Positions 28,623 to 37,121 are shown, counted from the first letter of the stretch. The stretch: DNA of 64,000 nucleotides from Streptomyces tsukubensis (GCF_003932715.1 NZ_CP020700.1:5850501-5914500); one strand, 5' to 3'. The notes: a model not told the origin generated them from the letters alone. Numbers and translations: made by a program.

Positions 28623-29981
28623 ATGTCCCAAGGCCCCTGGAAGAAAATCTACGTCGGCTCCGCAGGAAACCTCGTCGAATGGTTCGACTGGTTCGTCTAC
28701 GCCAGCTTCGCCACCTACTTCGCCGGCGCCTTCTTCCCCGAAGGCAACGACACCGCCAAGCTCATGAACACCGCCGGCATCTTCGCCGTCGGCTTCTTCA
28801 TGCGCCCGGTCGGCGGCTGGCTGCTCGGCCGCGTCGCGGACCGCAGAGGACGGAAAACGGCCCTGACCCTCACGGTCACCCTGATGTCCGCCTCCGCCGT
28901 GCTGATCGCCGTCGCCCCCACCTACGCCGTCGCCGGATACGGCGGCGCCGCCGTGCTGCTGATCGCCCGGCTGCTCCAGGGGCTCTCCGTCGGCGGCGAG
29001 TACGCGGCCAGCGCCACCTATCTGACCGAGGCGTCCGCGCCCGGTCGCCGCGGTCTGGCCTCCAGCTTCCAGTACGTCTCCATGACCGCGGGCCAGATCC
29101 TGGGCCTGGGCATCCTGCTGACCCTCCAGAGCACGATGTCCGACGAAGCGCTGCACAGCTGGGGCTGGCGCATCCCGTTCGTCGTCGGGGCGCTCGGCGC
29201 TGCCGTCGTCTTCTATCTGCGGCGCGAGATGCTGGAGACGGAGGTGTACGAGCAACTGGACGGCCCGGACGGCCCCGACGGCCCACAGACGGCCGCCGCG
29301 GAGAACGGCACCATCCGCGCGCTGCTGGCCCACAAACGCGAGGCGTTCCTCGTCGTCGCGCTGACCATGGGCGGCACCGTCGCCTACTACACGTACACCA
29401 CCTATCTGACGAAGTACCTCTCCAACTCCGCCGGGCTCCCCAAGCAGACCGCGACCCTGGTCTCCTTCTGCGCGCTGATCGTCTTCGCCTGTCTCCAGCC
29501 GCTCGCGGGCGCGCTCTCCGACCGGATCGGCCGCCGCCCGCTGCTGATCACCTTCGCCCTGGGGTCCACCTTCCTCACCGTCCCGATCATGACCCTGCTG
29601 AAGCAGGCGGGCTCCTTCTGGCCCGCCTTCGGGCTCTCCCTGCTCGCCCTGGTGGTGATCACCGGCTATACGTCCATCAACGCCTGTGTGAAGGCGGAAC
29701 TGTTCCCGACCGGGGTCCGCGCGCTGGGCGTGGCCCTGCCGTACGCCGTCGCCAACGCTCTCTTCGGCGGCACCGCCGAGTATGTGGCGCTCTGGTTCAA
29801 ACGCTCCGGCGCCGAGTCCGGCTACTACTGGTACGTCGCGGGCTGCGCGGCGGTCTCCCTCGTCGTCTATCTCACCATGCGGGAAACCCGCGATATCGAC
29901 CTCGCCACGGTGGGCAAGGGACACACCGCAGCCCCGGCCCCGGCACCCGCAACAACCCCGGCGCCCGGTCCCGCATCGTGA
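28623..29981 (+). CDS. MHS-family MFS permease (metabolite:proton symporter)
   Basis: Membrane transporter of 452 residues with 12 expected helices. Family marks: GNLVEWFDWFVYASFATYFA in helix 1, GRVADRRGRKTALTLTV between helices 2 and 3, and RLLQGLSVGGEYAASATYL in helix 4, the pattern of KgtP/ProP/ShiA-type importers of dicarboxylates and osmolytes. A DGPDGPDG linker lies in the central loop. The start follows no strong ribosome site. Substrate unknown; an alpha-ketoglutarate-type acid is a guess from similarity. Confidence 0.88.
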   Translation: MSQGPWKKIYVGSAGNLVEWFDWFVYASFATYFAGAFFPEGNDTAKLMNTAGIFAVGFFMRPVGGWLLGRVADRRGRKTALTLTVTLMSASAVLIAVAPTYAVAGYGGAAVLLIARLLQGLSVGGEYAASATYLTEASAPGRRGLASSFQYVSMTAGQILGLGILLTLQSTMSDEALHSWGWRIPFVVGALGAAVVFYLRREMLETEVYEQLDGPDGPDGPQTAAAENGTIRALLAHKREAFLVVALTMGGTVAYYTYTTYLTKYLSNSAGLPKQTATLVSFCALIVFACLQPLAGALSDRIGRRPLLITFALGSTFLTVPIMTLLKQAGSFWPAFGLSLLALVVITGYTSINACVKAELFPTGVRALGVALPYAVANALFGGTAEYVALWFKRSGAESGYYWYVAGCAAVSLVVYLTMRETRDIDLATVGKGHTAAPAPAPATTPAPGPAS

Positions 29982-30024
29982 GACAGCAGGGCGGCCCGCC
30001 GGATCCCTGTGGCAGGATGCGACC

Positions 30025-30075
30025 GTGCCTACTCTCGCCATGATTATCGGCAGCAGGTGCGCCGGTCCGCAGTGA
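30025..30075 (+). CDS. Leader peptide of cimA with tandem Ile codons
   Basis: A 16-codon reading frame, GTG to TGA, encodes MPTLAMIIGSRCAGPQ with consecutive ATT ATC (Ile) codons in the middle. CAGGAT at 30013-30018 is a fair -10 box placed so that transcription would begin at or near the GTG, suggesting a leaderless start; an ATG at 30040 is the alternative. It is followed 58 bases later by a terminator with seven Ts and then by cimA, the entry enzyme of an isoleucine route. Position and content fit ribosome-mediated attenuation by isoleucine supply. Confidence 0.6.
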   Translation: MPTLAMIIGSRCAGPQ

Positions 30076-30133
30076 CGGCCCCGTACGCGAATCCGTACGA
30101 CGCCGCCACCGTGTCCCCAGACCCGCGCGCAGA

Positions 30134-30160
30134 CCTCTCGCATCCGCGAGGGGTTTTTTT
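30134..30160 (+). terminator. Attenuator terminator upstream of cimA
   Basis: An 8-bp stem (CCTCTCGC with GCGAGGGG, one G-T pair) with a 4-base loop is followed directly by seven Ts, which is exceptional in this GC-rich DNA. It lies between the leader peptide and cimA, about 117 bases before the cimA start, so it must be read through for expression. Confidence 0.8.
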
Positions 30161-30170
30161 GATTCTCCAC

Positions 30171-30204
30171 TCCGTTTCCGGCCCCACCCCCCGCCGGAAA
30201 CGGA
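30171..30204 (+). promoter_or_regulatory. Second hairpin in the cimA leader
   Basis: A perfect 12-bp stem (TCCGTTTCCGGC with GCCGGAAACGGA) around a C-rich 10-base loop, 10 bases after the T-run. It may stabilise the read-through mRNA or be a processing site; no T-run follows. Confidence 0.5.
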
Positions 30205-30276
30205 CAGCGCGAGAGGATAGGGACAAGTGGAGCCAGAAGTTCCGGGAGCCACTCATTCGACAGGAGCAGAACCAGC

Positions 30277-31881
30277 ATGACGACGAAGCCGACGACGGAC
30301 GACAGCTTCCACGTCTTCGACACCACACTCCGTGACGGCGCGCAGCGCGAGGGCATCAACCTCACGGTCGCGGACAAGCTGACCATCGCCCGGCACCTGG
30401 ACGAGTTCGGCGTGGGGTTCATCGAGGGCGGCTGGCCGGGGGCCAACCCGCGGGACACGGAGTTCTTCGCCCGCGCCCGCCAGGAGATCGACTTCAAGAA
30501 CGCGCAGCTCGTGGCCTTCGGCGCCACCCGCAGGGCCGGGGCCACCGCCGCCGAGGACCCTCAGGTGCAGGCGCTCCTGACCTCCGGCGCGCCCGTGATC
30601 ACCCTGGTCGCCAAGGCCCACGACCGCCATGTCGAACTGGCGCTCCGCACCACCCTCGACGAGAACCTGGCGATGATCCGGGACACCGTTTCCCATCTGC
30701 GGGAGCAGGGCCGCCGGGTCTTCGTCGACTGCGAGCACTTCTTCGACGGCTACCGCGCCAACCCCGCCTACGCCAAGGCCGTCGTCCGCGCCGCCGCCGA
30801 AGCCGGCGCCGATGTCGTCGTGCTCTGCGACACCAACGGTGGCATGCTGCCCGCCCAGATCCAGGCCGTGGTCGCCACGGTCGTCGCGGACACGGGTGCC
30901 CGGCTCGGCATCCACGCGCAGGACGATACGGGCTGCGCCGTCGCGAACACCCTCGCCGCGGTCGACGCGGGCGCCACCCACGTCCAGTGCACGGCCAACG
31001 GCTACGGCGAGCGCGTCGGCAACGCCAACCTCTTCCCGGTCGTCGCCGCGCTGGAGCTGAAGTACGGCAAGAAGGTGCTGCCCGAGGGCGCGCTGGCCGA
31101 GATGACCCGGATCTCCCACGCCATCGCGGAGGTCGTCAACCTCACCCCCTCCACCCACCAGCCCTACGTCGGCGTCTCCGCCTTCGCCCACAAGGCCGGA
31201 CTGCACGCCTCCGCCATCAAGGTCGACCCCGACCTCTACCAGCACATCGACCCCGAGCTGGTCGGCAACACCATGCGGATGCTGGTCTCCGACATGGCGG
31301 GCCGCGCCTCCATCGAGCTGAAGGGCAAGGAGCTGGGCATCGACCTCGGCGGCGACCGGGAACTGGTCGGCCGGGTCGTCGAGCGGGTCAAGGAGCGGGA
31401 GGCCCAGGGCTACACCTACGAAGCCGCGGACGCCTCCTTCGAGCTGCTGCTGCGCGCCGAGGCCGACGGGCGGCCCCCGCGCTACTTCCGTACGGAGTCC
31501 TGGCGGGCCATCGCGGAGGACCGCCCCGACGGCAGCCACGCCAACGAGGCCACGGTGAAGCTCTGGGCCAAGGGCGAGCGGATCGTCGCCACGGCCGAGG
31601 GCAACGGCCCGGTGAACGCCCTGGACCGGGCCATGCGGGTCGGTCTGGAGCGGATCTACCCGCAGCTCGCCAAGCTGGAGCTGGTGGACTACAAGGTCCG
31701 CATCCTGGAGGGCCGGCACGGCACCGAGTCCACCACCCGGGTGCTGATCACGACCGGTGACGGCAAGGGGGAGTGGGCCACGGTCGGCGTCGCGGAGAAC
31801 GTGATCGCCGCCTCCTGGCAGGCGCTGGAGGACGCGTACACCTACGGGCTGCTGCGCGCGGGCGTCGAACCGGCGGAGTAG
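30277..31881 (+). CDS. cimA: Citramalate synthase
   Basis: Condenses pyruvate and acetyl-CoA to (R)-citramalate, giving 2-ketobutyrate for isoleucine without threonine deaminase. The 534-residue protein has the HMGL-like barrel with FDTTLRDGAQREGINLTVAD and metal site HAGLHASAIKVDPDLYQHID, then the C-terminal LeuA_dimer regulatory domain. The ratio of parts and the FDTTLRDGAQREG start separate it from 2-isopropylmalate synthase. The ATG follows GGAGCAGAACCAGC. Its leader contains an attenuator. LeuCD and LeuB in this window can process its product. Confidence 0.93.
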   Translation: MTTKPTTDDSFHVFDTTLRDGAQREGINLTVADKLTIARHLDEFGVGFIEGGWPGANPRDTEFFARARQEIDFKNAQLVAFGATRRAGATAAEDPQVQALLTSGAPVITLVAKAHDRHVELALRTTLDENLAMIRDTVSHLREQGRRVFVDCEHFFDGYRANPAYAKAVVRAAAEAGADVVVLCDTNGGMLPAQIQAVVATVVADTGARLGIHAQDDTGCAVANTLAAVDAGATHVQCTANGYGERVGNANLFPVVAALELKYGKKVLPEGALAEMTRISHAIAEVVNLTPSTHQPYVGVSAFAHKAGLHASAIKVDPDLYQHIDPELVGNTMRMLVSDMAGRASIELKGKELGIDLGGDRELVGRVVERVKEREAQGYTYEAADASFELLLRAEADGRPPRYFRTESWRAIAEDRPDGSHANEATVKLWAKGERIVATAEGNGPVNALDRAMRVGLERIYPQLAKLELVDYKVRILEGRHGTESTTRVLITTGDGKGEWATVGVAENVIAASWQALEDAYTYGLLRAGVEPAE

Positions 31882-32051
31882 TCGGCCGAGCAGCCTCCCG
31901 ACCGCCCGTACACCGGCGAAAGTCGGCCAAAGTACGGGCGGGCGGGAGTGCGTGTGCGGGGCACGGGGATACGCTCCCCGGCTGTCCCACCGTGATCGTT
32001 CCGGGGCTCCGGAACGGACCGCGGCCCCGGTATGAGCAAAGGCGTCCCCGT

Positions 32052-32633
32052 ATGCGAGTCCTTGCCTCCGTTCCCTTCGAGCACGTCCTGACCACCTTCA
32101 CCCGGAACCATCCGTACGTTCCGGACGAGGCGGGCAACACCAACGACGATGCCGAGGAGAACCTCTGCCACGCCCAGCTCGAATTGGGCCACTGGCACCA
32201 TGTGCGGCTCGACCGCTCCGAGGTGCTGGACGTGGTGCTGCCGTGGCATACGGGGGAGTACGGCGAGACCGAGCTGATCGCCCCGGAGGGCACGACGGTC
32301 GCGGCGGCGGTGGCCCGGCTCCGGGCACTGGGGCAGTCGTACGGGCGGAGCAATCCGGACTGCGCGGCCCGGCTGGCGCACCATGCGGAGGCACCGATGA
32401 CGCCGGTCTATCTGTCGTCCCGCGCGGTGCCGGGTCCGGACTACGAGCGGCTGGCGGTACGGGAGGGGCTCATCCATCTCGACGGGCTGCACCGGCTGCT
32501 GGCCTGGGAGCTGTCCGGGCGGCTCGCGGCGGGCGCGATGGTGGAGGCGTATACGGCGAGCGCCGCCCGGAGCCATGTCGGCCAGGTCCGGACGGCGCTC
32601 GGTACCACGGGGGAGGGCGTCAGCGGGCGCTGA
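32052..32633 (+). CDS. Conserved hypothetical protein, DUF6309-like
   Basis: A 193-residue soluble protein starting MRVLASVPFEHVLTTFTRNH. Notable conserved-looking parts are NTNDDAEENLCHAQLELGHW, DVVLPWHTGEYGETELI and a C-terminal HLDGLHRLLAWELSGRL. The last resembles small-molecule or RNA-binding HLDG/LDG motifs but no function is known to me. I connect it tentatively to DUF6309 from memory. Its last 14 bases overlap the end of the convergent DUF397 gene. Confidence 0.7.
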   Translation: MRVLASVPFEHVLTTFTRNHPYVPDEAGNTNDDAEENLCHAQLELGHWHHVRLDRSEVLDVVLPWHTGEYGETELIAPEGTTVAAAVARLRALGQSYGRSNPDCAARLAHHAEAPMTPVYLSSRAVPGPDYERLAVREGLIHLDGLHRLLAWELSGRLAAGAMVEAYTASAARSHVGQVRTALGTTGEGVSGR

Positions 32634-32901
32634 CGAACGCCTTCCAGGCGGCGGGGGCGACGCTCAGCATCGGACCGTCCACGACCTTGGAGTCCCGGAT
32701 GTGGACGGCGGCGTGGTGGGCCGCGATCTCGACGCAGGCGCCGCCCTGGTCGCTGCTGTAGCTGGACTTGTACCAGTCGTACGCCACCTCGACGCAGGCG
32801 CCGCCCTCGCTGCCGCTGTAGCTCGACTTCCGCCACTCGTAGGCGATCTCGACGCAGGCGCCGCCCTCGTCGCCGCTGTAGCTCGACTTGAACCAGATCA
32901 T
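32620..32901 (-). CDS. DUF397 protein with a triplicated core motif
   Basis: A 93-residue small protein. The DUF397 core W-x-KSSYS-x(4)-GGACVE(I/V)A occurs three times, at about residues 3-20, 23-40 and 43-60, instead of once; the C-terminal half (VHIRDSKVVDGPMLSVAPAA) is the normal DUF397 ending. Its ATG overlaps the stop of the upstream XRE gene. Such pairs form regulatory modules in Streptomyces, the small partner binding or modulating the XRE protein. Triplication could raise binding valency. Confidence 0.88.
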   Translation of the reverse strand: MIWFKSSYSGDEGGACVEIAYEWRKSSYSGSEGGACVEVAYDWYKSSYSSDQGGACVEIAAHHAAVHIRDSKVVDGPMLSVAPAAWKAFVSAR

Positions 32902-33719
32902 GTCTCTCCTAGCAACGCGTCCAGCAAGTCCATGCTCTCCCCGGGGGAGAGGGCCTGTGAACGCAGCATCCCATACTTCGTCAGAAGCACACTGGCTTCA
33001 TCGGGATCATCGACCAGGAAGCTGACCCGCTGCCCTTCCACATAGGCGAGTTGGTCGTGGTCCGGGGTTTCCAGCAGCACCATGGGGCCATCGAGACCGG
33101 CATGGCGCTCGACCTGGGTCGGCATGATCTGGAGCCCGAGAAAGGGGAGTTCGGCGACCTGCCGCAGATGTTGGTTCTGGTCGCGGAGCACCCGCTTACC
33201 GCCGACCGGGCGGTACAGGACGGACTCCTCCAGCAGGAAGTTGCACATCGGCCGGGGCTTCCGCCGCAGCACTTCCTGTCGCTCCAGCCTGGCCTGGACC
33301 CACTCCTCCAACTCGTCCTCGTCCAGCGGGGGATAGAGATTGGAGAAGACCGCCCGCATGTAGTCGGCGGTCTGGAGCAGCCCCGGGACCACTTGGTTCT
33401 CGTACCAGAGCAGGTTCAGGGCCTCCTGTTCGTAGTCCACGAAGTCCTGAGCGAAGAGCGGAAAGCGTTCCCGCTGCGGGACGTTCTTCACCCCGGACGC
33501 CAGGGCCCCCTTCGTATGGAGGAGTTCGTCCAGCCGCTCCGCGAGATCCAGTTTCAGCGCCCTGCGCCCCTGTTCGATGGAGGCGATGGTTTCGACGTCG
33601 AGTTCGAGTTCCTCGGCCAACTGGGCCTGGGTGTACCCCGCGGCCTTCCGCAGGGTGGCCAGTTGCGCTCCGAGAACGTGCCATGAGGTGCCCCGCTTGG
33701 GGCGTTTCGCGTTTTGCAT
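32898..33719 (-). CDS. XRE-family regulator with DUF5753 domain
   Basis: A 273-residue regulator: an N-terminal helix-turn-helix (LGAQLATLRKAAGYTQAQLA, DVETIASIEQGRRALKLDLA) and a DUF5753 C-terminal domain recognised by YENQVVPGLLQTADYMRAVF and FLLEESVLYRPVGG. Start at MQNAKRPKRG. Cotranscribed with the DUF397 gene (ATGA overlap). Related pairs influence development and antibiotic production in Streptomyces; the target genes here are unknown. Confidence 0.9.
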   Translation of the reverse strand: MQNAKRPKRGTSWHVLGAQLATLRKAAGYTQAQLAEELELDVETIASIEQGRRALKLDLAERLDELLHTKGALASGVKNVPQRERFPLFAQDFVDYEQEALNLLWYENQVVPGLLQTADYMRAVFSNLYPPLDEDELEEWVQARLERQEVLRRKPRPMCNFLLEESVLYRPVGGKRVLRDQNQHLRQVAELPFLGLQIMPTQVERHAGLDGPMVLLETPDHDQLAYVEGQRVSFLVDDPDEASVLLTKYGMLRSQALSPGESMDLLDALLGET

Positions 33720-33880
33720 GGTTGCTTCATTTCCCACTACGGCACGCGATCGACCGGAAACTCCGCGTACAAAAAAACTGTACGGGTGCTGTACGTGTCC
33801 CGGACACGACAGAGCGCGCCCACCCCGTCGGGGTAAGGACGCGCTTCTGTCGGTGCTGGACGAGCAGGCCGTCAGGCTGG

Positions 33881-34480
33881 TCAGGCCTTCTTGATGGCGG
33901 AGATGTCGAGGTTGAGCTTGACCTTGTCGCTGACCATGACGCCACCGGTCTCCAGAGCGGCGTTCCAGGTCAGACCCCACTCGGAGCGCAGGATGGTCGC
34001 GGAGCCCTCGAAGCCGACCCGGTGGTTGCCGTAGACGTCGGTCGCGGCGCCGTTGAACTCCAGGTCGATGGTGAGCGGACGGGTCACGTCCTTGATGGTG
34101 AGGTCACCGAAGAGCCGGTAGTCGTCGCCGCCGGCCGCTTCGGCGCGGGTGGAGCGGAAGGTCATCAGCGGGAACTGCTCGGCGTCGAAGAAGTCGGCGC
34201 TGCGGAGGTGGTTGTCGCGGTCCGCGATGCCCGTGTCGATGCTGTTGATCCGCACGTCGATGCTGGCGCTGGAGTCGGCCGGGTCGGCGCCGTTCAGCAC
34301 GAGCGTGCCCTCGTAGTCGTCGAAGCCGCCGCGGACGTTCGTGACCATGGCGTGCCGGACCGTGAAACCGATCTGGCTGTGCGCCGGGTCGATCGTGTAC
34401 TCACCGGACAGCGCGGCGAGCGCGGGGTCCACGGGGGCGGCGGACTCGGCGGTGTCGGACTTGCGGTTGAAGATGCCCAT
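33881..34480 (-). CDS. YceI-family protein
   Basis: A 199-residue lipocalin-like beta-barrel. After a short MGIFNRKSDTA segment, the YceI domain starts at YTIDPAHSQIGFTVRHAMVT and includes VRINSIDTGIADRDNHLRS and FEGSATILRSEWGLTWNAAL. It has no signal peptide, unlike E. coli YceI, so it is probably cytoplasmic. YceI proteins bind isoprenoid or other long hydrophobic ligands. AGGAG lies 6 bases before the start. Two matching palindromes upstream suggest control by a MarR-type repressor encoded elsewhere. Confidence 0.92.
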   Translation of the reverse strand: MGIFNRKSDTAESAAPVDPALAALSGEYTIDPAHSQIGFTVRHAMVTNVRGGFDDYEGTLVLNGADPADSSASIDVRINSIDTGIADRDNHLRSADFFDAEQFPLMTFRSTRAEAAGGDDYRLFGDLTIKDVTRPLTIDLEFNGAATDVYGNHRVGFEGSATILRSEWGLTWNAALETGGVMVSDKVKLNLDISAIKKA

Positions 34481-34512
34481 GACGAACTCCTGAGGGGGGT
34501 GGTGGCGAGGTT

Positions 34513-34563
34513 GTTTAAGCTTCAACGAGAACGACTGTAGCGAAATTCCGTTGAAGCTTCAAC
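34513..34563. promoter_or_regulatory. Twin MarR-type palindromes upstream of yceI
   Basis: GTTTAAGCTTCAAC (34513) and the perfect 14-bp palindrome GTTGAAGCTTCAAC (34550) differ by one base and lie 37 bases apart. TTGAAnnTTCAA-like sites are typical of MarR-family repressors. They occupy the YceI promoter region. Confidence 0.7.
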
Positions 34564-34615
34564 ATCTTCGGCGGGATTCACCCGGACGGCCCTCTGCGAC
34601 GGCGTCCGGGCGGGG

Positions 34616-34629
34616 TGCAAGCGCTTTCA
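34616..34629. promoter_or_regulatory. LacI-type operator upstream of PL8 lyase
   Basis: TGCAAGCGCTTTCA is a 14-bp near-palindrome (one mismatch) centred on GCGC, the form of LacI/GalR-family operators. It lies about 80 bases before the lyase start and suggests induction by the breakdown products of its polysaccharide. No LacI gene is present in the window. Confidence 0.6.
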
Positions 34630-34707
34630 GTATCGGCGCCGGACCCGTTGTCGTCCCGGCGACACCCTGCTAGCGATGGACACGTCCCTACGCCTCCGGA
34701 GGTCCCC

Positions 34708-37035
34708 GTGCCCCAGCCGCTCTGGTCCCGCCGGTCCTTCGTCACGGCCGCCGGAACCGCCGGGGCGCTCGCCGCCCTGGCCCCCGCGGCCCCGGCGCCC
34801 CCGGACCCGTACGAACTCCTCCGGAACCGCTGGCTGGAGATCAGCCTCGGCAGCGGCTACGACCCCGCCGCCGAGCCGTACGCCTCCCGGATCGCGGAGA
34901 CCACCCGACTCGCCGCCGTCCACCGCGCCGCCCTGGCCCCCGGCCCCGGCTCCCTCTGGCCCGACCTGCCCTTACTCCCGCCCGCGCCGCCCGCCCACAT
35001 CACCCGGAGCTTCGCCCGCCTCTGGGTGATGGCCCAGGCGTATACGTACGGAACCGGCGACGGATCCGGGCTCCTCGCGGACACCGTCCACGGCCTCGGC
35101 CACGTCACCGCCCTCGCCTACCACCCCGGCAACGAGCCCCGCGGCAACTGGTGGGAGTGGCGCATCGGCAGCCCACGCCTCCTGATGGACCTCGTCGCCG
35201 TCCTCCACGACCACCTCTCCGCCGACGCGATCGCCACCGCCTGCGCCGCCGTCGACCACTTCGTCCCCGACAGCCTCCTCACCGACTACTCCGGCATCTC
35301 CACCGGCGCCAACCGCGTCGACCTCTGCCGCTCCACCGCCCTGCGCGGGATCCTCGGCCGCGCCCCCCAGCGGATCGCCCTGGCCCGTACCGCGCTCTCC
35401 CCGGTCTTCCCGTACGTCACCGAAGGCGACGGCCTCTACGCCGACGGGTCGTACGTCCAGCACACCCGCGTCCCCTATACCGGCACCTACGGACAGGTCC
35501 TGCTCGACGGGCTCGCCCGGCTCTTCGCCCTGCTCGACGGCTCCCCCTGGGAGATCACCGACCCCGCCCGCCGCAACGTCCTCGACAGCGTCGACCGCGC
35601 CTTCAGCCCGCTGATCCACAACGGGCTGATCATGGACAGCGTCAACGGCCGGGCGGTCAGCCGGGGGCTGGGCCGCGACGACGACCGCCGGATCCTGCGC
35701 GGCGACCACTACCACGGGCACGCCGTGATCGCCGCGATCGCGCTGCTGGCCAGGGGTGCCCCGCCCGCCGACCGCGACCGCTGGTACGCCCGGATCAAGG
35801 GCTGGGCCGCCCGTGACACCACCGGCTCCCTCCTCATCTCGCCCCGGCACGGCACCGCCGATCTGGCCCGCCTCGCCGCAGCCGCCGCAGCCCCCGTCCC
35901 GACCGCCCCCCGAGCCACCGGCCACACCCTCTTCGCCGCCATGGACCGGGCCGTGCACCGCCGCCCCGGCTGGACCGTGAACATCGCCATGGCCTCGGAC
36001 CGCACCGCGTACTACGAATGCGGGAACGGCGAGCACCCGCGCGGCTGGCACACCGGCGCCGGAATGGTCCTCTGGTGGCCCGAGCACAGCCTCGGAGACC
36101 AGTACACGGACTGGTTCTGGCCCACCGCCGACCCGTACCGGATGCCCGGCACCACCGTCTCCACCCGGCGGCTCGCGGACTTCGCGGGCGGAGAGTGGGG
36201 CGAACCGCGGCCCGCAGCGCGCTGGGCCGGGGGTGTCACCGACGGCACGTACGCCGCCGTCGGCCAGGATCTGCGGGGGCTGGGCTCCACCCTCCGGGCC
36301 CGCAAGTCCTGGTTCTGCGCCGACGACGCCGTCGTCTGCCTGGGCGCGGGCATCAGCTGCACCGACGGCGTCCCGGTCGAGACCGTCGTCGACCACCGCA
36401 ATCTCGGCGCGTCCGGCCGGGCCCGCTACCGGTACGGCGCCCGCTGGGCCCATCTGGAAGGCCACGGCGGCTGGGTCCTGCCCGGCGGCACCCGCCGGCT
36501 CCACAGCCGCCATGAGGACCGCGCCGGAGCCTGGGCCGATATCAACACCGGCGGCAGTGCCGAACGGGTCACGCGCCGCTACCGCACGCTCTGGCTGGAC
36601 CACGGCACCGACCCGGTCGATGCCTCGTACCTCTATCTCCTGATGCCGGCCGCGAGCCCCGCCCGCACCGCCGCCCGGGCCGCCGACCCGCACTGGCTGA
36701 CCGTCCTCGCCAACGACGCGCGCTGTCAGGCGGTGGCCCTCGCCTCCCTCGGGCTGACCGCCGCGAATTTCTTCGCCACCGGAACGGTTGGCCCGCTGAC
36801 CGCATCGGCGCCCCTGAGCGTCCTGATCAGGGAGCAGGGCCGCGAAGCCGCCCTGTGGCTGGCGGATCCGGAACGCTCCCGCTCACCCGTGGAGATCGTC
36901 TGGCGGCGGCCCGTACGCGCTGTGGAGAGCCGGGACCCCGCCATCGAGGTCCTCGCCACCGGCGCCGCCGTTCGGCTGAGACTCCACCCCGGCACGGCGG
37001 GCACGAGCCGCGGCTGCCGGATGGCACTCGGCTGA
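34708..37035 (+). CDS. Secreted polysaccharide lyase family 8 enzyme
   Basis: About 775 residues. A twin-arginine-like signal (SRRSFVTAAGTAGALAALAP) starts near residue 7, so folded export is likely. The alpha-toroid domain carries the PL8 catalytic set: Asn in TGANRVDLC, His and Tyr in SYVQHTRVPYTGTYGQVLLD, with Arg further on. The beta-sandwich part begins near TAYYECGNGEHPRGWHTGAG. Family members eliminate hyaluronate, chondroitin or xanthan; which one is unclear. GTG start chosen for its GGAGG at 7 bases. Monocistronic, with a LacI-type site upstream. Confidence 0.9.
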   Translation: MPQPLWSRRSFVTAAGTAGALAALAPAAPAPPDPYELLRNRWLEISLGSGYDPAAEPYASRIAETTRLAAVHRAALAPGPGSLWPDLPLLPPAPPAHITRSFARLWVMAQAYTYGTGDGSGLLADTVHGLGHVTALAYHPGNEPRGNWWEWRIGSPRLLMDLVAVLHDHLSADAIATACAAVDHFVPDSLLTDYSGISTGANRVDLCRSTALRGILGRAPQRIALARTALSPVFPYVTEGDGLYADGSYVQHTRVPYTGTYGQVLLDGLARLFALLDGSPWEITDPARRNVLDSVDRAFSPLIHNGLIMDSVNGRAVSRGLGRDDDRRILRGDHYHGHAVIAAIALLARGAPPADRDRWYARIKGWAARDTTGSLLISPRHGTADLARLAAAAAAPVPTAPRATGHTLFAAMDRAVHRRPGWTVNIAMASDRTAYYECGNGEHPRGWHTGAGMVLWWPEHSLGDQYTDWFWPTADPYRMPGTTVSTRRLADFAGGEWGEPRPAARWAGGVTDGTYAAVGQDLRGLGSTLRARKSWFCADDAVVCLGAGISCTDGVPVETVVDHRNLGASGRARYRYGARWAHLEGHGGWVLPGGTRRLHSRHEDRAGAWADINTGGSAERVTRRYRTLWLDHGTDPVDASYLYLLMPAASPARTAARAADPHWLTVLANDARCQAVALASLGLTAANFFATGTVGPLTASAPLSVLIREQGREAALWLADPERSRSPVEIVWRRPVRAVESRDPAIEVLATGAAVRLRLHPGTAGTSRGCRMALG

Positions 37036-37104
37036 ACGGATTATGGGATTCCTACAAACAACAGTGGTCCCCGGCTGGCGACTGGGGTGATGCGCCCGAG
37101 GCTT

Positions 37105-37121
37105 CTGTGAGGGATTCACAG
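37105..37121. promoter_or_regulatory. Inverted repeat upstream of accB
   Basis: CTGTGA-GGGAT-TCACAG is a 6-bp-armed repeat about 70 bases before the carboxylase gene, in an A/T-richer promoter region. TTAGGGT about 15 bases before the ATG may be a -10 box, giving a very short leader. Function inferred from position only. Confidence 0.4.

Noticed and set aside
30009..30335. 108-codon frame spanning the cimA leader
   Set aside because: It would cross the attenuator and the cimA start in another frame; the short Ile-codon peptide plus terminator explains the region better.
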